Positions 1 to 9,997 of a stretch of 64,000 nucleotides of DNA are shown here, piece by piece. Below the pieces are notes generated by a model. The model made no database searches and was not told the DNA's origin. It was given only the letters and a program-made list of their open reading frames with translations. The DNA is from Orobanche coerulescens. Lineage: Eukaryota > Streptophyta > Magnoliopsida > Lamiales > Orobanchaceae. The translations under genes were made by a program, and so were the position numbers. The stretch lies in assembly GCA_033398695.1 (NCBI GenBank), contig CM065815.1, positions 7,310,501 through 7,374,500 on the forward strand. The letters are read 5' to 3'. How positions within the stretch are numbered: the first letter of the stretch is position 1; each line of letters opens with the position of its first letter.

Positions 1-78
1 AGTAAAATGTAATTGTTTGATATAAGAACACTTTTTTGGACCAAATATCGCACTTCGGGCAGGACAGACGCACTATTT
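1..78. repeat. Fragment of a Stowaway-like MITE end
   Basis: This stretch resembles 3868-3940 (agtaaaatgt, then acttttttgga and gcacttc...ggacaga). It looks like the end of a second copy of the same MITE family, cut off by the window edge. Confidence 0.5.
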
Positions 79-576
79 ATTATATTACATCCGTCCAAAC
101 TGAAGTGCAACATTTTGAGTAAAATTAGTAAATTTTAAGAGAATGATTGTGTGTGGTAGATGCGTAAGTTTTATAAGTATTTATGGTCGATATGTGGGGT
201 AGTTTAAAAGGTTAATATATTGATGGTGAGTGTGATGAAGATTAAAGGGGGTGTATTGAATTAAGATTCTATTGAAATTTTTTCTCGAGATATTCAATCC
301 GGATTTTGAAAAGTCCTTAAAAATCTTGAGGTATTCAATCCAAATTTTGAAAACTCCTTAAAAATCCTGAGGTATTCAAAACTTCATAGACTTTTAAAGA
401 TTTTAAAATCTTAAGGATTTTGTAGGATTTTCATTCAAAAATACAAAGAGAAAAATCCTCCAGAAATCTTACCTCATCACACGAGATTTTGATGAACTTT
501 TTCACCTTTCTTCTCTCTGTGCGCGACCATCCCTCTCCGACAGCCACACTTGAAGCCTCTGATCCCCTATCAGTTA

Positions 577-740
577 TTATTATTGTTATTAGTATTATTA
601 TTATTATTATTATTAATACTATTACTATTATTATTAATTATTATTATTATTACTATTATTACTATTCGTATTATTATTATTATTTATTATTATTATTATT
701 ACTATTATTTACTATTATTACTATTAGTATTATTATTACG

Positions 741-779
<39 letters not shown>
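577..779. repeat. (ATT)n microsatellite, left of the LINE
   Basis: A slightly interrupted ATT/TTA trinucleotide repeat. It abuts the 3' end of the minus-strand retroelement and pairs with the same repeat at 3421-3660. Confidence 0.95.
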
Positions 780-787
780 AAAAAAGT

Positions 788-3402
788 TTACAAGAAACTA
801 GTGGGCAACCGAGATACTATTTGGGTCCCCACTTCTTTTGCAATAACAAAACCAACCCGAGTAAAGATATGAGCAGCAGCGCGTGTCCCAGCACCATGCG
901 ATACCGAAACCTTCTGAATCCGTTTGAGTAAGGCAACCGCCCCCGCCCCCAACTCCCCCAGCGAAGAGAAAGAGAAGGGTAAGAAACCATATCCCCGCGC
1001 CTCACACAAGTCCCGGTATTTGGCGCATTTGCGCCGAGCAGCATCAACCACAGCTCGTCCACGTGTGAAGTCAGCCATAGCAGACTGGGTTAAGGGGGAT
1101 GAACCAGTCAAATCTACACACACATCCAGTCCCTTCTCCCAAGAGTATAACAACAAATCCGCAGGACGAAGAGGCTTGTCCTGCCCGTCAACCAAACCAA
1201 CATCCACTTCCTTAGCCGCTGAAATCCCAGACCGAAAGGAGACATCCAAGAGGGTGTCATGAACCAGGTTGTGGCGATGCTTAACTTCAACAGTACCAGA
1301 GCAGGACACGGCATGATCGCCAAAGATGTCGCCATGAAAGACCCGAGAACAGGCAGAGCACAGTCGAGATACCGAAAACATGGGAATACCTAGCCGATAG
1401 CTCAGGACACTGCGATAAGTCCGCCCATTCATGGTCTGCCCTAATCCATAGATAGGAACCGTACGAAGCCAATCAGAAGTATGCACACCCTGCTGGGACT
1501 TTCATAATGCAACTTGTCGAGTGGTTAAAGAGTAGTCAGATTCAGCAGTAGCGACCACCTTCACGAAATATATATCTGCCAATTTCTTCATAAGATTGGG
1601 GGCAGCGATCTCACTCGAATGGCGCAGGATATCCGAACCCGTAGTCTCAGTGAACACACTCACGGCAGCATCAAAAGAAGCTCCTGGGCCAACAATCCCG
1701 AAAGGATGAAAGAGCTTAGCCTGCAACGCAGCAGACTGTAGGCGAGACGCAAGAAAGGCATAATGAAGAACATCAGCAGCAGCATAAACACCAAGTCCCA
1801 CCCCCCCCCCCCGTGAAGGGGAGAGTAGCGAGCCGCCACTGCCAATCGCCAAATCCTGGACCGGTCGCGGTAACAATACGTTCCAAGTTAGAACAAAGCG
1901 CCGCATCAAAAGACAACTAAGCTGTCCCAAAAGAGGGCGGCAAATACGCAGGGTAAAGTAGAGCTTAGAAATACTAGTACAAGCACGGAGAAGTAGCAAC
2001 TCGCACTGAGGGTCACCAATCCTCGCAACGGAGTCCATGAGCTCAACGGTCCGGGTCACTCTCTTCAATACAAGCGTGCTGCTGAAAGCGGGACACATAC
2101 TGACCGGGCCACCCAGGACCTTGACACTTCCGACGGGCCGAGCTATAGTAGGGGGAAGATACCAGGAAGCCAACTCCGGGGATCTTCCGTGGGCCAAAAA
2201 TTCAGTTTTATCAACATTAAGGTGAAGACGCGACTGAGGTCCGACTTCCATAATCAACTGCAGAACCTTCCCCACAACCAAAGTATCGCCAATAACAGTG
2301 CCATCATCCAGGTACCAAGCCTGTAAACACAAATCGAAGGAGTCTCGAATCGAACACACCAAGGGACAAAACTAAGGAAAACAGCAAAGGGCCCAAGGGG
2401 TCCCCCTGCTGAACCCCCTGAGAAGACAAAAGACTATGCTCTCCATAATACAATCGGGTAGGAGCGGAATAACAAAACTCAACCCAACGGGAGAGAACAG
2501 GGCAATGACGACGAACTTCACGTAACATAACCCTGTGGTCAACCATGTTAAAGGCGTTCTGGAAGTCAACCAACAATATGGAAATGCCCACATCATTGCC
2601 GCGCTCCTCAACAAACCGGTTCAAGGCATGCAGAATGGCCTCTCCTCAACCAGACACCCCGACACCAAATTGAAGGCCCTCAAAATAACCACACAACGAC
2701 GGGCCAACTAAAGCATCTCCAACCTTAGAGACAAGACACCTCCAAATAGTGTACACAGCAATAGGACGGATGCCACCTCCTGGTTTAACAAGCGGGGTGA
2801 GAGGAGCACTAGCAATGTACTCACCCAGTACCTGCGGACACCGACCCTCAAAGAAAATATTAACCAACTGGCAGAGAGGCAATCAAATCATCAGAAATAG
2901 CAACAGCAGCCTCACTGAAGCAATCTAAGAGATGTTGAGCACGAAGACCATCCCGCCCACAAGAGGTGCCGCGCGGAAAACTCCTAATCATGTCCAAAAC
3001 AACAGCCGCAGAAACAACAAGATGAGGATGATCAGGGGGCATTTACGGCAAGACGGGGGATGGAGCAAGTGGGTGCTTATCCCGCAAGACCTCCAACGTA
3101 TCGCCACAGTAAGGAGCAACACCCGACGAAGAAAGCACCCTTACCGCAGTGACATAATGACCATCACTAATTTTCCGCCTACGCTGACGAATATTAAGAT
3201 CCTCCAAGTTGCCGACCTCGTCCGCCCAAAACGAAGGAGAAACATCGTCTAAAGCCTCCCGCAAAAGCTGCAGGCTACCACCAGGCTCGCCCAAAGTACG
3301 AATGGCACGGGTAATACTCTCATCCTGACGCTGATGCAAGGTCGCTGAACGACACTCAAGATTGCTCCTCGGGGAAAAGGTCTTAAGTATACAAAGAGGC
3401 AA
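788..3402 (-). pseudogene. Non-LTR reverse transcriptase with RLE-like C-terminus, decayed
   Basis: Six minus-strand reading pieces run in order from 3402 to 788, separated by frameshifts and stops, so the gene is dead. RT signatures in order: LTPLVKPGGGIRPIAV (about 2800); LVDFQNAFN with the motif A aspartate (about 2560); SSQGVQQGDPLGPLLFSL, motif B (about 2400); YLDDG, motif C (about 2310). The C-terminal part (1486-788) has a CSAC...GDHAVSC zinc-binding pattern, then RHNLVHDTL, then LRPADLLL with an aspartate about 13 residues later (CVDLTGSSPL). That order resembles the CCHC and PD-X12-14-D restriction-like endonuclease of R2-type LINEs, and no apurinic endonuclease domain is visible. 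Both sides are (TTA)n, so it sits inside a microsatellite. Clade assignment needs a phylogeny. Confidence 0.8.
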
Positions 3403-3421
3403 GATTGCTCCTCGAGGAAAA
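3360..3421. repeat. Short direct repeat at the LINE 5' end
   Basis: agattgctcctcggggaaaa at about 3360 is repeated as agattgctcctcgaggaaaa just before the microsatellite. It marks the 5' boundary of the minus-strand element and may be a small target-site or template-switch duplication. Confidence 0.5.
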
Positions 3422-3608
3422 TTATTATTATTATTATTATTATTATTACTACTATTATTACTATTAGTACTATTATTATTACTATTATTATTATTTATTA
3501 TTATTATTATTACTATTATTATTATTATTACTATTATTACATTATTACTATTAGTATTATTATTATTACTGTTATTATTATTACTATTAGTATTATTATT
3601 ACCATTAC

Positions 3609-3660
<52 letters not shown>
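3421..3660. repeat. (ATT)n microsatellite, right of the LINE
   Basis: Trinucleotide ATT repeat with occasional act/agt interruptions, the same unit and strand as 577-779. Confidence 0.95.
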
Positions 3661-3661
<1 letters not shown>

Positions 3662-3944
3662 GCTCAGACTAGCTTGTTCTTATTTCATGACTTGAGCTGG
3701 ATTTTATATTCTTACAAGGTAGATGAAAATTCATGTAAATCAATCAAAAAAAATCCGCCAAACTCAGTGTGGAGTCTGTGAAATTAGAAAATCCATAAAA
3801 ACCCATAGGCTTTTTAAACTCCAAAAAAATTCCACATACTCCACAAGCAATACACCCCCCTAAAAAGTAAAATGTGATTGTTGGATATACAGATACTTTT
3901 TTAGACTAAATATTGCACTTCAGACGGGACAGATGGAGTATATA

Positions 3945-4735
3945 TACTAGAGATAACATGTGTTATAACTAGATTAAAATAATCAAATTATCAGATTACC
4001 TTGCTATAAAAAAAACTTGTTGGCTCCCGACGGTCTTCCGCCGGCGTGCATGCCGGCAATCAAATAAAAAAAAACTTACAATCACTGAAAGTCTGCCGAT
4101 CGCCGCACGCAGGTCGTCAGACGGTCACATCCCATAAAGAAAAACCGTTTGGTCGTCGGATGTATGCCGGCGGCAGTCCAGCCGGAGAACAAACTGGCAG
4201 GTGGCGTTAACAGAAAATTGGTCATTGCTGGCGGCCCTGCCGTAAGTTAGAAGGGTATGTCGGTCGCCAACAAAAAAATGGCGAGTCGTAGAGTCTGACA
4301 GCGGCAGGTGGCGGCCCCAACGCAAAAAATAAATAAAAAAATAAGGAAGACAAATGCCCGGTCATTGGAGGTGTTCCGAGCCGGTGCGGCCCTGCTGGAA
4401 AACAGACCGATCATCGGAGGTTTGCCTGCGTCCCGCGGCGGCCATGCCAGGAAATGGGCCAGCCAGCCTGCCACAAAGAAAAAAAAAGTTGGTCGGTCGT
4501 CGTAAGTTTGTCGCCGGCCCCGTCGGAAAAAAGGCGCCGACCGCAGGAAAAACAAATGAAACATCGGCGACCCGCCGGAGAACCCGAGAGGAACGGAATT
4601 TTATTTTCAAGATTAGTTCAATAATCTAACGGTATTTTGAAAATTTATTATTGTTGATATTTGATATTATAAAATTTAACACAGAGGAGGTGGAGGGATA
4701 CAATGGTTTTCTCCAAGTGTGTACTACGGCGACCA
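3945..4735. repeat. GC-rich/A-run repeat unit, copy 1
   Basis: An AT-rich lead-in (aataatcaaattatcagattaccttgctat) is followed by about 600 bp in which GC-rich blocks of the type ggtcgtcggaggtttgccggcggcc alternate with A7-A9 runs. The tail is ggagaacccgagaggaac, then an AT-rich stretch, then gatacaatggttttctcc. Lead-in, core and tail recur in the same order at 5000-5620. It looks like a duplicated non-coding element of unknown family. Confidence 0.6.
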
Positions 4736-4765
4736 AAAAAAAAGACCATTGTCCCTTATATAATA

Positions 4766-4966
4766 CTCCATCCATCCGCGAAAACTGTAACACATTTGAT
4801 TTTCACGGTCTCCAAAATACAACTTCGACCGTTAATAATTTTAGTTATATATGAACAAAAATTACAAAGAAATAATATTTTGAAAACACACATTTAGACA
4901 AATATGGCCAAAGTTTATTAATTTTGACAAAAAAATTAAGTGTGTTACAGTTTTTGCGGGCAGAAG
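4766..4966. mobile_element. Stowaway MITE, about 200 bp
   Basis: It begins CTCCATCCATCCGCGAAAAC and ends GTTTTTGCGGGCAGAAG, with inverted TGTAACACA inside both arms and TA dinucleotides on both sides (4764-4765, 4967-4968). This is the normal layout of a plant Stowaway MITE. Confidence 0.8.
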
Positions 4967-4999
4967 TATATTATATATAACATTTGCCATAATGATATT

Positions 5000-5620
5000 G
5001 TGGCAACGCCATAGTTAGGTTAAGATAATCAAATTACCAAAATATCTTGCTAGAAAAAAACTATCCGCTCTCAGAGGTCTGCCATTGGCAGTCCACCAGC
5101 GCGCATGTCAGGAGACGAGTGCACCAAAAAATACCAAATGACGGTAGCAGGAAGTTTGCCGGTGGCGGCTCTAATGGCGTGCAGGCCAGCAAGCGGCTGC
5201 ACCAAAAAGAAAATCACCGTCATCGGATGTCTGCCACACCGACAGGGGATGCACCCAAAAAAAATCCAGCCGGTCGCTGGAGGTTTGCCGACGGCCCCCC
5301 GCCGGGAAACTGGTCGGCAAGCCAGCTCACACACAAAAAAATAAAAAAAATATATGCCAGTCGCAAAAAAAAAAGTGATTGTCCGACAGAGTTGTGCCGA
5401 CGGCCCATCGAAAACAAACAGGCGGCCAAAAAAAAAAATACAGTGCAATCCGCTGGAGAACCCCGCGAGGAACAAAATTCTTTTTAGAATATTAGTTAAA
5501 TATTGGAAGGATATTTTTAGAAATTTATTATTGCTGAATATTTGATATTATTAAAATTAATATAAAAAGGAGGGGAGTGATACAAGAGTCTTTTCAGATA
5601 CAGACTACAACGACCAAAAA
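5000..5620. repeat. GC-rich/A-run repeat unit, copy 2
   Basis: Diverged second copy of the unit at 3945-4735: the same ttaagataatcaaattacc lead-in, GC blocks with gtttgccggtggcggc-type cores between A-runs, the same ggagaaccccgcgaggaac tail and gatacaagagtcttttc end. Open frames here come from base composition and are not judged to be genes. Confidence 0.6.
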
Positions 5621-7141
5621 GCACCAGGTTCTTTAATATATATATTATGTTAGTTTACTGAGTATATAATGTATATATTAATACATGGACTCCACCATCA
5701 TTAAAATAAATAATTGTATTGTACTGAAAATATACTTTTAAGATCAATGAAAACGAACTCCTTGGCTTATCTGTTTCGTAAAGTTATCGAACAACCCATA
5801 TACTACATATCATACGTCTTTATTCATTTTACTATTGCGCTATTTATTAAATCAGTCCTCCATCCAATTTCCGTCCATCCTAAAAGCGGTGAGAGAGCTG
5901 ATTTGATAAACGGCACAATATTAGGGGACTGAGAATATATGACTTGTAATTTGATATCTTTGAAAAGTAAATGGCCCAAAAAGACCATTTTTCTATCAAA
6001 AATAAAGAAATTTCTCAAATAAATCGGTTTTGTCCTCCGCAAAAAATAAAGTATCCTCATTTAAAGTATACTAATTTTTATTATTATTATTTGATAAAAT
6101 ATTATCAAGTTAATTATTTTTTATGATCTACAATTTAAGATGAATATTACATACCTAATAATATAATACATAATTAAAACTAACTTAAAATAAATAAATT
6201 ACGCCTGTCCAATGGGACCAGTGTAATTGTACAACTCAAGAGTGTAATATGTCAATATAAGCATTATACTCCACGCTCGTTTATTTTATTTGATGAGATA
6301 AAAAATGATACAAAATATATGGATCTATTATCTGTTATTACATATCGATAATCACTCTCATATTTCAATATTGTATACAATTTTATATTGACTGTTTTAG
6401 CCTTCAATATTTTTAATAATTAATATATTATCAATACCTTATAAAACTAAAATCATATATTCTACTATATGATTTTCTCTTTTGAGATACGATAATAAAA
6501 TTGGAGTACGAGTATAATTCATAATATCAATTTTTTAAGGTTGGGGTTTTAACCAAAAATAGAACATATAAAATAAAAAAATAACACTATATCAACTATA
6601 TTTAAGGTCGATTTGTTTTTAGTTAAAAAAATTTATTTAGGAAAAATGATTTTTTGGACTTATATTTTTTGCAAAGTTACCAAATAGTCCCTACACCCAC
6701 AAATTATATTTTTAATCCATCTACAATTGCACCATTCATCAAAATAGTCATCCGTCCAACTTTCATCCGTCGTAAAAACAACCGGAGGATAATTTGATAA
6801 GCGGCGCAATATTAAAACATTAAAAAAAATATAATTTAAAATATATGAGCTGTTTGATAACTTTATAAAATAAAGAAATAAAAAATATCCTTTTCTTTTC
6901 AATTAATTAATACTGTTTGAAAATAATAAATTTCAGTCTCAGAGCATTAATTTATAGATATTTTATCGTATAAAATTAAATCCATTAATCTTGGTCCAAA
7001 AACCTATTTTCTTTTATTCTATGTTATCTTTTAATTTATTTTTCAGAATTTTTCATTTTTTTTTAACATTCATGCTCTTTTTTATTTCTTTTTTCTCTAA
7101 TATTTTCCCTATTTTTCTCCTTTTATGTTATTTATGTAACG
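5621..7141. other. AT-rich spacer with a diverged repeat pair
   Basis: No gene seen. A block at about 5832-6010 (cgtccatcc, gatttgataaacggc, gcacaatatta) recurs diverged at about 6710-6880 (cgtccaact, taatttgataagcggc, gcaatatta). This suggests two old copies of one non-coding repeat. The rest is AT-rich without recognisable structure. Confidence 0.5.
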
Positions 7142-7443
7142 ATCATTGACGGTTTCAAAGTTTGATTCATGTTAACCAAATTCAAATTATTTTGGGATTA
7201 AGTCTTAGATGTTGTTGTCGTAATAGGCCCAAAATAATACGATTGTGTCTGGGCCTACACATCACCGCTGCCAGAGCCCAGCCGAGAAACCCCTCTTGGA
7301 TCCGATACCTACTTCCTCATCACTCTGCACTCTCTTTCCCATCTTTATTCGCTCGACACTGAAGCTGATAAACAAGGGAGGAAACATAACCAACAAAAAA
7401 CCCTAGATTACGACTTCGTTTGTACCCATTTGTACTGAAAACT
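7142..7443 (+). promoter_or_regulatory. CSN1: Probable CSN1 promoter-proximal region and 5' UTR
   Basis: About 300 bp upstream of the CSN1 start, where AT-rich spacer gives way to mixed sequence with a CT-rich stretch (ctcatcactctgcactctctttcccatc) and an A-rich leader containing aaaccctag just before the ATG. The transcription start cannot be fixed; the nearest clear TATA-like runs lie in AT-rich DNA where they are not informative. Confidence 0.45.
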
Positions 7444-9960
7444 ATGGATCCTGAAGACGATGCCACCGCGGCAACCATCGAGGAGGATGAGATCTACGCC
7501 AATGGCGGAGTCGAGGGCGAGTCGCAGCGGCACCGCCCGATCATTAGCGGCGAGCAGCTCGATGTCGAGGCGTACGCTGCGCTGTACACCGGCCGCACGA
7601 AGATCAACCGCCTCCTCTTCATCGCGGAGAAATGCGGAGTCGCGTCGATGCAGCTGGAGGCTTTGCGGATGGCGTACGACGAGATTAAGAAGGGGGAAAA
7701 CACTCAGATGTTCAGAGAGGTTGTGGAGAAGATTGGTGGGCGATTGGGTCCCAATTATGGGCCGGATAGTGCTTGGGCTGATGCAGTGGACCGACGCGCT
7801 GATCTGAGGAAAGAGAAGCTCGAGAATGAGCTCAATGCTTACAGGGTAGAGTGAAGATTTTCTATTGGATTAAGTGGATAGTGCTTGCCTGAAATATGAT
7901 AGTACTGAATAATCTTTGGCTTTTGATTAGATTATTGATTTAGTTAGCTACTTTTTTGCGGAACTTCGTTGTCTGACAGCTATTATATTTCTAGGTTTTG
8001 TAGGTTGAACTTGTGATTTTTGGTTATATATGTGAGCTATATTTATGCGCTTCTGTGTGATGGATTAAAACTGTTTAAGGTACTGGTTTTTGGGTTTTAG
8101 AGTGGTTCAACACAAATTTGGCAGAACTGCTTTCCGAGAAAAAAAAAGTTAATGAAGTCTTGTAGGATTGACCATGGAAGGATGGATTCTATAAACTGAT
8201 AGCGTTGCTGCTTATAGAAATGGTGACTATCATATTTGTCTGATACTGGTTTGTGGTTGGTTTGGGTTGCCATGCTTCAATATTTCAGAACCGAAGTTAA
8301 GCGCTTATCTCTGTTGAATGTTTCAGATGGCTCAGGCATACCTCTATATATTATTTACCGATGCTGTGTTTTTGTTGCATATGGAGAATTAACCATTTAT
8401 AAACTTGAGTGAGAGATTAATATATAGTAAGGTCAAATGCTCCACTGCAAGTAGCTTTGGAGACATTTTTTTTTTTTTTTGTTTCTGTTGTTTTGGGGAT
8501 AAGGCTCAGATGATGTTGGTGTTGTTATTGTGTTGTTTTGAGATAAGTGTTTATGAAGCTGTATTGGGAGACATGGATTATTAGAAATGGAAATATGTGG
8601 AAGAACATGACTAGCGTTTCATTTCATTGGGAGAGAATGACTTGAGAATGAAAATGATTATTGTTAGAAAATAAACCCATTAGCTGTTGCATCTTGGCCG
8701 TCTATTGATTTTCTGATTTGCTTTCCTTACTCTTGCTTTCTCCTCTGTAGACAAATTTGATCAAAGAGAGCATCCGAATGGGATACAATGATTTTGGTGA
8801 GTTTTACTACGCGCATGGTCAGTTTGGTGAGGCGTTTAAGAATTTTGTCCGTACACGAGACTACTGTACCACGTCGAAACATATTATTCAAATGTGTCTG
8901 CACGCGATCCTTGTTAGCATTGAGATGGGTCAGTTCACGCATGTTACAAGTTATGTTAGCAAGGCTGAGCAAAGCCAAGATGCCTTGGATCCTGTTACAA
9001 TTGCAAAACTACGCTGTGCTGCTGGATTGGCGCACCTGGAAAGCAGGAAATATAAGCTAGCTGCTCGAAAGGTTTGCCTACTAAATCTTATATCAGATTT
9101 AGTGAAGCTGTATGCCGTAATAGACCACAAATGATAAATAGTTTATGCTCTGGTTCAGTGCCACAATCAATTTCTAGTTCTTTATTGATAACATGCCATG
9201 TGGCGGGGAACTTGTGTAGGAAGCTGTTCCCTTTGGTGTTTTATAAGTTTGTTCTTTTTGTGATTTTGCATGCTCCTGTGTGAGGTGGGATGCAATTTTT
9301 TTTCATTGTAATAAATAATTGCTTATAGATATATATGATGCTAACCGTAGGTGGTTGAAGATTTATCTCTACTTGTGAAGTTATCTGAACTTATTGCAGT
9401 TTCTTTTTTTAATTGGAAGAACTGAATGTGGAAACATAATGAGAAGGGGAAGATTATTTTAGGATAAGAGATGACCTCTCGATGCTCTCATCATAACAAA
9501 TTGTGTATTATTCAAATAGCAATTCTATGACCCAGATGTTTGCAAGAAACTGTCTGGCTAGTATTGATGGTATGGTGTTTAATGATTTATCCTTTGTTCA
9601 CATCTATATTTTCTTTCCAACATATTCTGCTGCCTTCAACTTGAGTGAACCAACATAATCTGCTGCCTTCAATTGGCGTACAGGCCGAACCATGGTTATC
9701 ACGATCCCAAGTCGAGCTAAGTCGAGCGGGTACTTTCGAGGAGACTAGTCGACAAGTTGCTTGACTCGTTGTGACTAGTCAACAAGTCAATATATGACAC
9801 AATTAAACATAATAATATAAGTTCAAATTCAACAAAACTAACATGATAATAAGTTCAAATACATTCATATGTATATATATATATATGTTTATATTAGTAT
9901 TAACAGTATACTAAACTAACACATGTTAAATACTAAATTAACATATGTATATGTATATTC

Positions 9961-9997
<37 letters not shown>

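Larger units (their letters stand above)
246..3861. mobile_element. GGGGGTGTATTG-ended TIR element carrying a nested LINE
   Basis: It begins AGGGGGTGTATTG and ends CAATACACCCCCCT, a terminal inverted repeat of about 13 bp. Flanking triplets are TAA and AAA, which would fit a degenerate 3-bp duplication. The arms (246-480 and 3690-3861) are AT-rich with short repeats such as aaaatcctgaggtattcaa, a common look for non-coding plant TIR elements. The centre is a TTA microsatellite and the LINE-like pseudogene. Assignment to PIF/Harbinger is only a guess. Confidence 0.55.
85..3940. mobile_element. Stowaway-like MITE, split by a nested insertion
   Basis: The left end (about 87-115, catccgtcc then ctgaagtgcaacattt) is the inverted counterpart of the right end (about 3909-3940, ttgcacttcagacgggacagatgg). 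Inverted ends containing CCGTCC/GGACAGATGG are typical of plant Tc1/mariner Stowaway MITEs. The middle has been opened by the element at 246-3861. Exact ends are uncertain because the arms are diverged. Confidence 0.55.

Noticed and set aside
489..872. Open frames across the TTA repeat, rich in I, L and Y
   Set aside because: Low-complexity translation of a microsatellite; no domain.
3362..3781. Leucine-rich open frame
   Set aside because: Reads through the second TTA repeat.
4247..5487. Overlapping open frames on both strands with GC-rich composition
   Set aside because: They cross A-runs and degenerate repeats; no conserved domain, and the two copies do not keep the same frames.
7420..7443. 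Earlier in-frame start for CSN1
   Set aside because: The codon at 7420 is TTG, not ATG; the conserved protein starts at ATG 7444.
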